Below are positions 27,457 to 37,170 of a stretch of DNA of 64,000 nucleotides, one piece after another. The position numbers and the translations under genes were made by a program. Every line of letters begins with the position of its first letter. Position 1 is the first letter of the stretch. The notes below the pieces were generated by a model, which was given only the letters and a program-made list of their open reading frames with translations, had not been told where the DNA came from and made no database searches. The DNA comes from Agrobacterium tumefaciens (GTDB taxonomy: Bacteria > Pseudomonadota > Alphaproteobacteria > Rhizobiales > Rhizobiaceae), in assembly GCA_017744915.1 (NCBI GenBank), contig JAGIAH010000002.1:434001-498000 (forward strand), written 5' to 3'.

Positions 27457-28320
27457 TCAGTGCGCGCCGTTTCCTCCGGCCGATACCCTGCGGCCCTGTA
27501 GCGCGCTTCTGGACAGTCGGTCGAGGAAAATGGCGATGGCGACGATGGCAAGTCCGGCTCTCAGGCCCGGACCCATTTCCATGCGCGTCAAGCCGCGTGT
27601 CACTTCGGCGCCGAGCCCGCCGGCCCCGACAAGCCCGGCCAGCACGACCATGGCCAGGGACAGCAGAATGCACTGGTTGAGACCGACCAGAAGTGTGGGC
27701 GTGGCGGACGGGATTTCGATCTTGAGCAGGATGGACCGGGGCGAGGCGCCCGTTGCCTGTCCAAGTTCCAGAAGATCCTTCGGCACCTGGTTGAAGGCAA
27801 GCGTCGTGAGGCGCAGCATCGGCGGAACGCCATAGACGATCGTCGCGATGATCGCCGGGACACGGCCGAGGCTGAAGATCATCACGGCCGGGATCAGATA
27901 GACCCATGGCGGTACGGTCTGCATGATGTCGAGCACCGGGCGGATGAAAGTTTCGAACCGCTTGTAGCGTGATGCCAGAATGCCGAGCGGGAAGGCGACC
28001 GACACCGAAATGGCGACGGCCACGGTCACCAGAGAGAGCGTCTGCATCGATTCCGTCCACAAGCCGGCGAAGAAGCAGAAGGAGAGCGCAAGCATCGTTA
28101 CGATCGCGGCCTTGAGGTTGATGGCGAAGAAGGCGAGCAAGGTCGCGACCGCAATCAGGGCTAAGGCGGGCGGATAAAGCAGCACGGCTTCGATCGCGCC
28201 GAGAACGCTCTCGATGAGGTTGGTCACGGCTGCAAAGAACGGGTGGAAATTGGTGTTCAGCCAGTCCACGGCGGGGGCGAGATAGGTGCCCGGAGAAAAT
28301 CGGAGGAGATCGAAGTTCAT
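27457..28320 (-). CDS. ABC transporter permease, ProW/OpuAB family (second)
   Basis: The 287-residue membrane protein is a quaternary-amine uptake permease. It carries the coupling-loop region ELGQATGASPRSILLKIEIPSATPTLLVG found in ProW proteins, with about six hydrophobic segments. The ATG at 28320 overlaps the stop of the preceding permease gene (ATGA). With its paralogue it should form the membrane channel for the ProX- and ProV-like proteins. Confidence 0.87.
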   Translation of the reverse strand: MNFDLLRFSPGTYLAPAVDWLNTNFHPFFAAVTNLIESVLGAIEAVLLYPPALALIAVATLLAFFAINLKAAIVTMLALSFCFFAGLWTESMQTLSLVTVAVAISVSVAFPLGILASRYKRFETFIRPVLDIMQTVPPWVYLIPAVMIFSLGRVPAIIATIVYGVPPMLRLTTLAFNQVPKDLLELGQATGASPRSILLKIEIPSATPTLLVGLNQCILLSLAMVVLAGLVGAGGLGAEVTRGLTRMEMGPGLRAGLAIVAIAIFLDRLSRSALQGRRVSAGGNGAH

Positions 28321-29165
28321 CTTGCACCTGCCTTGACGCGGCTGGCCGCGCTTTGCGTGAGCCTGTCCAGCACCATGGTCAGAATGACGATGGCGATTGC
28401 AGCATTGATGGAGGTCGCGATATCCAGCGTGCGCACCGCCCCATAGATCGTTTCGCCAAGCCCGCCGGAACCGACGATGCCGGCGATGACGACCATGCCG
28501 AAAGCCATCATCAGGCTCTGGTTGATGCCGGCCATGATGCTCGGAATGGCGAAGGGCAGGCGGATTTTCGTGAACATCTGCCAGGAGGTGAGACCGCTCG
28601 CGTGGCCGAGTTCGATGAATTCCCGCGGCGTCATGCGGATGCCGAGCGAGGTCAGCCGGATGGCGGGTGGCATGGCGACGATGAAGGTAGCGATGAGCGC
28701 CGTCGCCGGCCCATAGCCCAGAAGCGCGATTGCGGGCAGGAGATAGATATAGGGCGGCATGGTCTGGATCAGGTCGAGCACGGGTTCTAGTACCCGGTCG
28801 AGCGATTTGGCGAAGCCGGCAAGGATGCCGAGCGGAATGCCGACCAGCAAAGCGAGGATCGTCGCCGTGGCCACCAAGGCAAGCGTGCTCATGGTTTCGG
28901 TCCACAGCCCCATGGCGGCGCAGAACATCAGCGCGACGCCGGCGAGAATACCGGCCGCAAGGTTGATCAACCGCCAGCCGAGCAGGGCCGCGATGAGGGC
29001 GATGACGACGGGCGGGGCAAGCTGAAGCAGCCCGAGGATTCCGTCATAGCTGCCTTCAAGCAGCCTGCTGACGAAATCGAACAGCCCCTGACCGTTATCG
29101 CCGATCCAGCCGAGTGCATCCTCCGTGAAGCTATCGAAACGGTCCGTGATGATCGAGGTGTCCAT
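28317..29165 (-). CDS. ABC transporter permease, ProW/OpuAB family (first)
   Basis: The 282-residue membrane protein is a ProW homologue, with the coupling region ELGHASGLTSWQMFTKIRLPFAIPSIMAG and a C-terminal GSGGLGETIYGAV. Its stop overlaps the second permease start. It lies 13 nt after the ATPase gene. Two different permease genes suggest a heterodimeric channel. Confidence 0.88.
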   Translation of the reverse strand: MDTSIITDRFDSFTEDALGWIGDNGQGLFDFVSRLLEGSYDGILGLLQLAPPVVIALIAALLGWRLINLAAGILAGVALMFCAAMGLWTETMSTLALVATATILALLVGIPLGILAGFAKSLDRVLEPVLDLIQTMPPYIYLLPAIALLGYGPATALIATFIVAMPPAIRLTSLGIRMTPREFIELGHASGLTSWQMFTKIRLPFAIPSIMAGINQSLMMAFGMVVIAGIVGSGGLGETIYGAVRTLDIATSINAAIAIVILTMVLDRLTQSAASRVKAGAR

Positions 29166-29178
29166 TTTGAGCCTCCAC

Positions 29179-30270
29179 CTATGCCGCCGCGAATTGTTCG
29201 TCGGGCGCGCCGGCCACGCCGCGTAAAAGGTCGCGGGCGGTGACGATGCCGATGACGGTGTCTTTCTCGAAGACGGCGACGGCGTCGTGGTCGGACCGCA
29301 TCGTCAGATCGATCAGCCCGCCGATATCGGTCTCCGGCGAGGCGCGGAGCAGCGTGCCGATATCACACTGGGGCTGTGAGGCCGCGAATTCGGCAACCGG
29401 CTGCATGACCGAATGGGCCTTCACCAAATGAATCCGGGAGATGCCTGCCACGAAATCGGCGACATAATCGTCGGCGGGTTTGGTGACGATATCCTCGGCG
29501 GTGCCGACCTGCACGATGACGCCATCCTTCATGATGGCGATGCGGTCGCCGATACGGATGGCCTCTTCGAGGTCATGGGTGATGAAGACGGCGGATTTGC
29601 CGAGCGATTTCGTCAGCTGCCGGAACTCGTCCTGCAACTGACGGCGGATGAGGGGGTCGAGTGCGCTGAACGGCTCGTCCATAAGAATGATCTCGGGGTC
29701 GGCCGCGAGCGCACGGGCAAGGCCGACGCGCTGCTGCATGCCGCCGGACAATTCGGACGGATAACGGGAGGTCCAGTCGGCCAGCCCTACTTTTTCAAGG
29801 GCTTCGCGTGCCACGCGATTGCGTTCGTCTTTCGCGACACCGCGTACCTCGAGGCTGAAACCGGCATTTTCGAGCACCGTCCGGTAAGGCAGCAGCGCCA
29901 CGCTTTGAAAAACCATGGCGATGTTGCGGGCGCGCAATTCACGCAATTCGGCGGCGTTCAGCCTGGCGATATCCTTGCCCTTCACCGTGATCCTGCCGAC
30001 ACTCGGCTCGATGAGGCGGTTGAGGAGCCGGATCAGGGTCGATTTGCCGCTGCCGGAAAGCCCCATGATGCAGAAGATTTCGCCGCGGCGAACCTGAAGG
30101 CTGGCGTCGGAGACGCCGACGACACAGTCGAAATCCTCCAGTATCTGCTTCTTTGACAATCCGCGCTCGGAGACGGCCTTGACGGCGGCCTGGGCACGTG
30201 CGCCAAAAATTTTCCAGACGTTCTGGCAATCAACCAACACTTCGTTGGGTTCGTTCATCACAGCATTCAT
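29179..30270 (-). CDS. ABC transporter ATPase, ProV/OpuAA family, with C-terminal CBS domain
   Basis: The 363-residue ATPase powers betaine uptake. Walker A is GLSGSGKST, the signature is ELSGGMQQRVGLARAL, and Walker B is IILMDEPFSALD. A CBS-type domain follows (about 300-355, ending VIGIVTARDLLRG); in related transporters CBS domains sense ionic strength or second messengers. ATG at 30270 is preferred over a GTG at 30282, with GGGGA in front. It lies after the binding-protein gene. Confidence 0.9.
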   Translation of the reverse strand: MNAVMNEPNEVLVDCQNVWKIFGARAQAAVKAVSERGLSKKQILEDFDCVVGVSDASLQVRRGEIFCIMGLSGSGKSTLIRLLNRLIEPSVGRITVKGKDIARLNAAELRELRARNIAMVFQSVALLPYRTVLENAGFSLEVRGVAKDERNRVAREALEKVGLADWTSRYPSELSGGMQQRVGLARALAADPEIILMDEPFSALDPLIRRQLQDEFRQLTKSLGKSAVFITHDLEEAIRIGDRIAIMKDGVIVQVGTAEDIVTKPADDYVADFVAGISRIHLVKAHSVMQPVAEFAASQPQCDIGTLLRASPETDIGGLIDLTMRSDHDAVAVFEKDTVIGIVTARDLLRGVAGAPDEQFAAA

Positions 30271-30356
30271 CGCGTTCCCCACGGGCCTGCTCGGGGCCGG
30301 CCTTCAACTTTTGGAAATCCGCGTGCGGGCCGGCTTTGCGGCCCGCACGTTCAGGG

Positions 30357-31208
30357 TCATTCGCTCTTGATGTTTTCCCAGCGCTTCAGAAGGTCGGCGT
30401 GGCTGTCGGTCCAGTCCTTGACCGCCTGATCCATCGTCTTGCCATCGTTGACGGCAGCATTGATGGCGGTGATATCGGCAAGCGGCACATAAACGCTGGC
30501 GACCACTTCACGCGCATGCGGATATTTCTCGGAAAAGCCCTTCTGGCCGATCCAGTAATAGCCCTGCGGCGGCGGGAATACGGCCTTCGGATCCTTGAGG
30601 AACTTGACGTCGTAGCGCTGCATCATCCAGGAGGGTTCCCAGATCGTGACGGCGATCCATTCCTTGCGATCGATTGCCGACTTGAGCGCCGCGGTCATTG
30701 CCGCCGTGCTGCCTTCGACGAGCTGCAGCTTCAGGCCGTAATCCTTCACGGCGTTGCTGGTGTCGCGCATCAGGCCGGAACCGGGTTCGATACCCACGAT
30801 CTTGCCGCCGAACTTCTCGGCGTTGTCATTCAATTGGTCGAGGGAATCAACGGTGACATATTTCGGCACGGCGACGCCCTGGAAGAGGCCGTGCGACACG
30901 GGCGAAATTTTCTCGAGACGCCGCTTGTTCTTGTCCCAGTAATCCTGTGCGACATAATCGATCTGCGAGGCGAGCAGTTGAATATCGCCCTTGGTCAGCG
31001 CGGCATAGGCGATGCCCCATTCCGAGAACGGTACGACCTTGACGGTATAACCGGAATCCTCAAGCACTTTCTTGGTAATGCCGGTGATGGGTGTGAGATC
31101 CTCCCAGGACATCGTACCCATGGTAATGGTCTTTTCTTCCGCATGAGCGGAGAACGCCGTCATGCCGACCATCGCGACCGCGCAAAGCGCTTTCCATAAA
31201 GTCTTCAT
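30357..31208 (-). CDS. Glycine/proline betaine ABC transporter substrate-binding protein (ProX/OpuAC-like)
   Basis: The 283-residue periplasmic protein has a signal peptide (MKTLWKALCAVAMVGMTAFSAHA) and an OpuAC-type fold. Aromatic residues that could line a cation-pi pocket are seen in the VTIWEPSWMMQRY and YYWIGQKG segments. AGGAGA precedes the ATG by 7 nt. In context it should capture betaines or related compounds for catabolism. Confidence 0.85.
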   Translation of the reverse strand: MKTLWKALCAVAMVGMTAFSAHAEEKTITMGTMSWEDLTPITGITKKVLEDSGYTVKVVPFSEWGIAYAALTKGDIQLLASQIDYVAQDYWDKNKRRLEKISPVSHGLFQGVAVPKYVTVDSLDQLNDNAEKFGGKIVGIEPGSGLMRDTSNAVKDYGLKLQLVEGSTAAMTAALKSAIDRKEWIAVTIWEPSWMMQRYDVKFLKDPKAVFPPPQGYYWIGQKGFSEKYPHAREVVASVYVPLADITAINAAVNDGKTMDQAVKDWTDSHADLLKRWENIKSE

Positions 31209-31285
31209 ACTATTTCTCCTAGTTTTTGTTCCCATTCTTATCGAAGACCCGACACCGGCCCGGTCCTCCTATTGCGCGGGAGGGT

Positions 31286-32632
31286 TCATCCCTCGCGGCC
31301 TGCACGCAATTCCTGCAATCGGATCACCGAATTGATGCCGAGCCACGCGAAAGGCTCCGGCGGCAGCCGGGAGGGCTCGGGATGATCCATGTATTCCTCA
31401 AGGTGCCGGGAGGCGTTGCCGGTCGCCAGTTCCGCCGCCATCATGCCGGCAAGCGTGCTTTTCACGGTGCCGAGCCCGTTCTCGCAGCAGGCGGAAAACA
31501 GCCCTTCCTCAATTTCGCCGAAGGCAGGCACGTGGTTGCGGCTGAGACAAAGCCTGCCGGCCCAACTATGTTCGAAACCGATATTGGTAAGGCCGGGAAA
31601 GCGGGCGTCGAGCGAGCGCCGATGCGCCTGCGCCATCTTCGCAAGCCGCCGCTCGCTGATGCCGACCGTCGTCTCGTAGGTGTATTTCGTGCGGATCGCG
31701 ATGCGTGACTGGCCGCCCGAGGTAATCTTGCGCACGGTCGCGCCCATCGCGTCGGCAGGCAGCAGCGCCCATCTGTCCTCGCCCGAGACACGGTGGCCGA
31801 AATCATCCGCCGCAAAGGGCGCGGTTATCGAGGCATAGGCGAAAATATGCATCAGCCGTCCGCCGAAATGGCCGAAATCGTCGATATGGCCGTTTACGCC
31901 GAGAATGACCTTTGGAGCGCTGACGCTGCCCTTTGGTGTCGTCGCCGTCCAGATGTGGTTTTCGTGTCCGAGCGCCGTGACCGGCGAATTTTCGAACAGG
32001 TCCACCTTCGGCGACAGGCCTGAGGCCAGTTCGCGAATATAGTCCGCCGGCTGGATCAGCACGGCTCCCGGCGTATAAAGCCCGCCGAGATAGTAGTCCG
32101 ATCCGGTCAGTGCGCGCATTTCGGCGGCGTCGAGGAAACGGTGTTTTTCGCCGGTGTTTTTCAGCGACAGGCCGAAACTCTGGTTGAGTTTCAGCCCCCG
32201 GGCGGTGGCGGCGGCATTGATCTTTCCGGCCGGATCGAATGTCTGGCGCGACATTCCGTATTCCGCCGCTGCTTCGGTGGCGAATTTTATCGCCGACCGG
32301 TTCTGTTCCATCTCGAGTTTGGTGGCATCGGCCGCGCCGCTCGAATATTCACCGGAGGCGAGGTTATGCGGGACGTCGATCATGAAGCCGGAATTGCGGC
32401 CCGAGGTTCCCTTGCCCACCTCGCTCGCATCGAGCACGACGATCCTGTCGCCGGGACGAAGCTGCGTGAGGCGGCGGGCAGCGGAAAGACCCGCAAAACC
32501 CGCGCCGATGACCAGCCAGTCCGCCGTTACGTTGCCTTCCAGGCTGCGGACCGGGAAGGAACGTTTGCTGATCGCCTCCCAGCCCGAGATGCCGTTTTCG
32601 ACCGGCAAACGTTTGACGGACCGGGTCGTCAT
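31286..32632 (-). CDS. FAD-dependent oxidoreductase, DAO family (PuuB-like)
   Basis: The 448-residue flavoprotein has a Rossmann FAD motif (WLVIGAGFAGLSAARRL) and GTSGRNSGFMID, typical of the DadA/PuuB group of amine and amino acid oxidases. Overlap with the aldehyde dehydrogenase stop (ATGA) shows coupled translation. In the operon it may oxidise an imino acid such as cis-4-hydroxy-D-proline, or an amine such as in putrescine breakdown; neither can be chosen from sequence alone. Confidence 0.82.
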   Translation of the reverse strand: MTTRSVKRLPVENGISGWEAISKRSFPVRSLEGNVTADWLVIGAGFAGLSAARRLTQLRPGDRIVVLDASEVGKGTSGRNSGFMIDVPHNLASGEYSSGAADATKLEMEQNRSAIKFATEAAAEYGMSRQTFDPAGKINAAATARGLKLNQSFGLSLKNTGEKHRFLDAAEMRALTGSDYYLGGLYTPGAVLIQPADYIRELASGLSPKVDLFENSPVTALGHENHIWTATTPKGSVSAPKVILGVNGHIDDFGHFGGRLMHIFAYASITAPFAADDFGHRVSGEDRWALLPADAMGATVRKITSGGQSRIAIRTKYTYETTVGISERRLAKMAQAHRRSLDARFPGLTNIGFEHSWAGRLCLSRNHVPAFGEIEEGLFSACCENGLGTVKSTLAGMMAAELATGNASRHLEEYMDHPEPSRLPPEPFAWLGINSVIRLQELRAGREG

Positions 32633-34146
32633 CTGACCGTCTCGTCCACCGAACGATCCGATATGTCGATCCAGATTGTCTTGAGTTCGCAATAATTGTC
32701 ATGCGCGAAAATCGACTTGTCGCGCCCGCCGAAACCGGATTCCTTATAACCGCCGAAGGGCGTGGTGGCGTCACCCTCGCCGAAGCAGTTGACCGTCACG
32801 ATGCCGGCGCGGATTTCGCGCGACAGCCGGATCGCCTTGCGCAGGCTTGCGGTATAGACGGAGGCGGCGAGGCCATAATTAGTGTCATTCGCGAGACTGA
32901 CCGCTTCGGCCAGCGTGTTGAAACTCGTCACCGACAGGATGGGCCCGAAGATTTCCTCCTGGAAAAGCCGGCTCGCCGGCGTCACCTTGTCGACCACCGT
33001 GGGCTGGATGAAGATGCCCTTGTCGGTCTTGCCGCCGTGAACGATGGCAAGCTTTTCGGTCTTCACATCCTCGAGGAAGGAGTGGACCTTGTCGAAATGG
33101 GCCTTGCTGACCAGCGCGCCGACGCGGTTTTCCGGGTCGAGCGGGTCGCCCATCTTCCATTCGCGCATATAGGCGCCGATCCGCTGAAGCAGTTCATCCT
33201 TGATCTTCGCGTCGACGATCAGCCGCGAGGAGGCCGAGCAATTCTCGCCCATGTTCCAGAAGGCGCCGTTGACGACCTGCTCGGCAACGAGATCGAGGTC
33301 TTCGGCGTCATCCAGCACCACCGCCGGGTTCTTGCCGCCGCATTCGAGCACGATGCGCTTGAGGTTGGAATCGGCGGCGTAACGCAGGAACCGTCGTCCG
33401 GTCGGCGTGGATCCGGTGAAAGCCACCATGTCGACATCCATATGCAGGCCGATCGGCTCGCCGACTTCCTTGCCGCCGCCGGTGACGACGTTGAAGACAC
33501 CGGCCGGAATGCCGGCCTCATGGGCGAGTTCGGCGACGCGCAACGTCGTCAGCGTGGTTTCCGCGGCCGGCTTGACGATGACCGAGCAGCCGGAGGCAAG
33601 TGCCGGGCCGATCTTCCAGGCGAGCATCAAGAGCGGGAAGTTCCAGGGCAGCACGCAGCCGACGACGCCGACGGGTTCACGCACGATCATGGCAAGCGCA
33701 TTGCCGCTGACCGGGGCCGCATTGTCGTAAAGCTTGTCGATCAGTTCGGCGTGCCAGCGAATGGTATGAATCGTATCGGGAATATCGACTGTCTGACATT
33801 CGCGGATCGGCTTGCCGCTGTCGAGGCTTTCCATGACGGCCAGTTCGTGCCGGTTGGTTTCCAGAAGTTTTGCGAAGTCGAGCAGGATCGCCTTGCGGTC
33901 GGCCGGCGCAAGGTTGCGCCAACGGCCGTCGTCAAAAGCCTCCCGCGCCTTGGCGACGGCGAAATCCACATCGCTTGCGTCACAGGCGGCGATTTCGGCC
34001 AGCGTCTCGCCGGTGGCGGGGTTGGTCGAGGCGAATGTCTTGCCCGATTTCGCCGGCACGAAAGCGCCGTCGATGAAGGCATTGGCGGGCAGTTGCAGAT
34101 TGGCGGCGATCGCGCGGTATTCGGCGGCGGTCAAAGGTTCATGCAT
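32629..34146 (-). CDS. Aldehyde dehydrogenase, NAD(P)-dependent
   Basis: The 505-residue enzyme oxidises an aldehyde to an acid. The catalytic cysteine is in GENCSASSRL, the activating glutamate in VLECGGKN, and the coenzyme segment is VAFTGSTPTGRRF. It overlaps both neighbours: its start lies within the end of the DapA-like gene, and its stop overlaps the FAD oxidoreductase start. If the pathway is that of hydroxyproline, it would oxidise alpha-ketoglutaric semialdehyde; PuuC-like use of amine-derived aldehydes is also possible. Confidence 0.88.
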   Translation of the reverse strand: MHEPLTAAEYRAIAANLQLPANAFIDGAFVPAKSGKTFASTNPATGETLAEIAACDASDVDFAVAKAREAFDDGRWRNLAPADRKAILLDFAKLLETNRHELAVMESLDSGKPIRECQTVDIPDTIHTIRWHAELIDKLYDNAAPVSGNALAMIVREPVGVVGCVLPWNFPLLMLAWKIGPALASGCSVIVKPAAETTLTTLRVAELAHEAGIPAGVFNVVTGGGKEVGEPIGLHMDVDMVAFTGSTPTGRRFLRYAADSNLKRIVLECGGKNPAVVLDDAEDLDLVAEQVVNGAFWNMGENCSASSRLIVDAKIKDELLQRIGAYMREWKMGDPLDPENRVGALVSKAHFDKVHSFLEDVKTEKLAIVHGGKTDKGIFIQPTVVDKVTPASRLFQEEIFGPILSVTSFNTLAEAVSLANDTNYGLAASVYTASLRKAIRLSREIRAGIVTVNCFGEGDATTPFGGYKESGFGGRDKSIFAHDNYCELKTIWIDISDRSVDETVR

Positions 34147-35050
34147 GATTGGCTCCCGACGTGATCTGGGCGACCGTGCGCTTCAAGGTGGCGACGACAG
34201 TCTGGAGGGTGCGTTTTTCCTCGGAATTGAGCGGACGCAGCGGAGCGCGGACGGGACCGGCCTTCAGGCCGATAATCTCGCAGCCGTGCTTGATGGACTG
34301 CACGAATTTTCCGCATTCGAGGAAATCCATCAGCGGCAGCATCGCGGTCATGATCGCGCGGCCCTTGTCGAAATTCTTTTCGAGAACACAGGCTTCGTAG
34401 AGCGCGACATGTTCGCGCGGCAGGAAATTCGAACCCGCGCAGACCCAGCTTCTCGCGCCCCAGGCGAAGAATTCCAGTGCCTGATCGTCCCAGCCGCAGG
34501 AAAGCGCAATATGCGGAAACTTGCGGGCGAGCAGATGCAGGTTGCCCATGTCGCCGGAACTTTCCTTGATGGCGACGACGTTCTTGGATTTGCCGACGCG
34601 GGAGAAATAGTCCTCCCCCATCACCACGCCCATGCGCGCGGGATAATTGTAGAGCATGATCGGCAGGTTGGCGGCGCGGTCGACGGCCAGCGCATGGACC
34701 GCATTTTCACGCTCCGTCGGCAGCGCATAGGGCGGCGAGGAGACGAGAATGGCGTCCGCCCCGATCTCCTTCGCGGCCTTGGCATAGTCGATGGAATCCT
34801 CGGTGCGCGTGGCGCCCGTGCCGACGATCAGCGGCAGGCGCGTGCCAATGACCTGCTTTGCGTAAGCGGCGAGATCGAAGCGCTCCTGCGCTGTCTGCGC
34901 GTAATATTCGCCCGTGGAACCGCCGACGATAATGCCGTGGACGCGGGCTTCGATCAGCTGTTCCAGAACGGCTGCGAAACCGTCACGGTCGATCTGCCCA
35001 TCGGGCCCGAGCGGCGTGATTGCCGGGGTGTATATGCCTTCGAACTTCAA
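34139..35050 (-). CDS. DapA/HypD-family lyase or deaminase
   Basis: The 303-residue protein belongs to the dihydrodipicolinate synthase superfamily. It has a Schiff-base lysine in VAIKESSGD, a tyrosine in LYNYPARMG, and the GGSTGEYYAQT loop. Hydroxyproline gene sets contain a member (HypD) that deaminates pyrroline-4-hydroxy-2-carboxylate, and this operon fits. The start is a TTG at 35050 that overlaps the stop of the GntR gene (TTGA), with GGAGAAA upstream, so translation is coupled. Confidence 0.83.
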   Translation of the reverse strand: MKFEGIYTPAITPLGPDGQIDRDGFAAVLEQLIEARVHGIIVGGSTGEYYAQTAQERFDLAAYAKQVIGTRLPLIVGTGATRTEDSIDYAKAAKEIGADAILVSSPPYALPTERENAVHALAVDRAANLPIMLYNYPARMGVVMGEDYFSRVGKSKNVVAIKESSGDMGNLHLLARKFPHIALSCGWDDQALEFFAWGARSWVCAGSNFLPREHVALYEACVLEKNFDKGRAIMTAMLPLMDFLECGKFVQSIKHGCEIIGLKAGPVRAPLRPLNSEEKRTLQTVVATLKRTVAQITSGANHA

Positions 35051-35757
35051 GACGATTTCTCCATCGCTGCGACGGGCACCTCGACGAGGGCATCCGCCTT
35101 CATTCCCTGCGGTGCGATGAACATTTCCATGTTCTCGCGCGACAATTCCCAATGTTCGAAGACCAGATCGACGACGGCATCCTCGTCATGCTTTTCAATC
35201 GCGGCGATGAAGCCGTCATGGTGCTCGACGGCGAGCTTCAGGCGCTCGCGCATGTCGTCATTGCGTGGCCGGTAGAAGGTGTGGCCGATGCGGGCGTGAT
35301 CGATCAGCAGCCGGCCGAGGCTCGCCTGCAGGTAGACATTTCCGGACATGTCGCCGATCAGTGCGTGGAAATGGTTGTTTTCCACCACCATGGCCGGCGC
35401 ATCGCCCGTCAGGCTTGCCGTGCGGAACCGCTCCTGTGTGTCCCGCAATTCGCCAAGCTGTTTCGGCCGGAAATTCTGCACGGCGAGGCGGCCGATCGCG
35501 GCATAGATCATCGGCGCGACCAGAAAGAAGTGCCGCAGCGTCTGGTGATTCATCGGAATGACGCGGGCGCCGCGATTGGCGCGGATATCAATATAACCTT
35601 CGCCCTCGAGCCGGCGGAAAATTTCCCGGACAGGCGTGCGCGAAAGACCGTAGCGCAGGCCGAGGCTCACTTCATCCAGATCCTGGTCGGGGTCGAGTTC
35701 CATCGTCAGAATCTGATGCTTGATATCTTCGTACAAGCCGTTCTTGCCGTTTTTCAT
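35047..35757 (-). CDS. GntR-family regulator, FCD (FadR-type)
   Basis: The 236-residue protein has an N-terminal winged helix (YEDIKHQILTMEL, then YGLSRTPVREIFRRLEGEG) and a C-terminal FCD ligand domain. ATG at 35757 has AGGAGG 5 nt upstream. It is the first gene of the ten-gene catabolic/transport operon and probably represses it. A palindrome that could be its operator lies about 90 bp upstream. Confidence 0.87.
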   Translation of the reverse strand: MKNGKNGLYEDIKHQILTMELDPDQDLDEVSLGLRYGLSRTPVREIFRRLEGEGYIDIRANRGARVIPMNHQTLRHFFLVAPMIYAAIGRLAVQNFRPKQLGELRDTQERFRTASLTGDAPAMVVENNHFHALIGDMSGNVYLQASLGRLLIDHARIGHTFYRPRNDDMRERLKLAVEHHDGFIAAIEKHDEDAVVDLVFEHWELSRENMEMFIAPQGMKADALVEVPVAAMEKSS

Positions 35758-35845
35758 CCAAACCTCCTGCCCAACCGGTGTGAGCTCATTCCATTTCTGT
35801 CGACGGTGAAAAGCTGACACGGGTCGCAGGGCGAGTCAATGAAAT

Positions 35846-35864
35846 TGTATAATTTCGTTATACA
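35846..35864. promoter_or_regulatory. Putative GntR operator
   Basis: TGTATAA-TTTCG-TTATACA is a perfect 7-bp inverted repeat with a 5-bp spacer. It lies in the AT-rich gap upstream of the GntR-led operon, overlapping -10-like sequence on the minus strand. FadR-type regulators usually bind such TNGTNNNACNA-like or AT-rich palindromes near their own promoter. Confidence 0.55.
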
Positions 35865-36038
35865 TTGCTTATAAGAAAATAATTCAATGCGATGATTTCA
35901 TACGTTTGCGAATGAGCAACGGTTTGAAAACGCTTATCTTTATGGATTCTGGCTATTCGCGTGCGGCTGGCGAAATCCGCCTCGTTTCAGCAACGGGCAG
36001 GGTGCGGAAGCTGAGCAGTACCGATGATCGGGGGATGT

Positions 36039-37070
36039 TCAGGATTGCGGAAGCAGCACGCCGACGGCGAATTCCTCGTCGGTTGTCGTGTGTCCGGCCT
36101 GCGTCTTGCGATATTCGCTGGGGGTAAAGCCACGCTCGGTCCGCAGGGTGCGGGAGAGGTGCGGGGCGTCGCAAAAGCCGGTGGCAAGCGCGATCTGGGT
36201 GATCGGGTCATGCGTCGTGCGCAGAAGTGACAGGGCGCGGTCCAGCCGGAGCTCAAGATAGACCTTGGACGGTGTCGCCTTCAGGTCGTTGAGGAATCGC
36301 CGTTCGAGGCTGCGGCGGCCAAGGCCGAGGTCGTGGGCCAGTTCCAGCACCGTTCTCGGAACCTCGATATTCTGCTGCATCCGCAGGATCGCCTTCTTGA
36401 CCAGGGGATCATTGGCCTTGCGCGCGCTCTGCTGGCCCGGCTGGGGCTTTTCGCCGCTCAGCGCGCTGTCGATCATCATGATGTTGAGGCTTTTGATGGC
36501 GGCGGACTGGCCGACATGGCGCTCGACGAGAAAGGCGGCCAGATGCGCGGCGCCGTGGCCGCCGGAACAGGTCAACCGGTCGCGGTCGATGACGAAGATC
36601 TGGTCGGAGACCATTTGCACCGTGTCGAACCGGTCGAGAAAATCCTGACGGTGGAACCAGCTCACACAGCAGCGATAGCCGTCGAGCAGGCCCGCTTCGT
36701 GCAGGATGAAGACGCCGGTGCAGAGCCCGACAATCGGAACTCCCGCCGCCGCGCGATCCTTCAGGAAGCGCAGTGCCTCCGGCGGCAGGGCGCTGTGATC
36801 GCTGATCAAGCCGCCGACAACGACGATATAGTCGTAGTGCCCGGCATCCATCAGCCGCGTATCCGGCTGCACCTTCACGCCGCAGCTGGACTGCACGCTG
36901 CCGAGCGTTGCCGAGAGCACCGACCATTCGCACAGGATCGGCCGGGAGCGGTCGGCCTCGTCGGCGGCAAGACGCAGCACATCAACGAAATTCGCGAAGG
37001 CCGACAGCGTGAAGCGATCAGCCAGCAGGAAGGCGACGCTGAGGCGTTTTCTGGATCGATGTGAGGTCAT
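36039..37070 (-). CDS. GlxA/GbdR-like AraC-family regulator
   Basis: The 343-residue protein has an N-terminal GATase1-like (DJ-1/PfpI) domain with GLCTGVFILHEAG, then a C-terminal AraC helix-turn-helix (ELAHDLGLGRRSLERRF and GFCDAPHLSRTLRTERGFTPSEYR). Regulators of this design, such as GbdR, activate betaine and sarcosine catabolic genes. It is divergent from the soxBDAG operon. The start is uncertain: ATG at 37070 is used here, but one at 37085 is possible and neither has a clear ribosome site. Confidence 0.82.
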   Translation of the reverse strand: MTSHRSRKRLSVAFLLADRFTLSAFANFVDVLRLAADEADRSRPILCEWSVLSATLGSVQSSCGVKVQPDTRLMDAGHYDYIVVVGGLISDHSALPPEALRFLKDRAAAGVPIVGLCTGVFILHEAGLLDGYRCCVSWFHRQDFLDRFDTVQMVSDQIFVIDRDRLTCSGGHGAAHLAAFLVERHVGQSAAIKSLNIMMIDSALSGEKPQPGQQSARKANDPLVKKAILRMQQNIEVPRTVLELAHDLGLGRRSLERRFLNDLKATPSKVYLELRLDRALSLLRTTHDPITQIALATGFCDAPHLSRTLRTERGFTPSEYRKTQAGHTTTDEEFAVGVLLPQS

Positions 37071-37170
37071 GGCGCAAATATTCATGCAAACAGACGCGAT
37101 TGTCCAGCCGGGGTGTAACAAATGCTCCTAGCTTTTATGACACGAGATTTTCCAACCATCGGGTCCCGCT

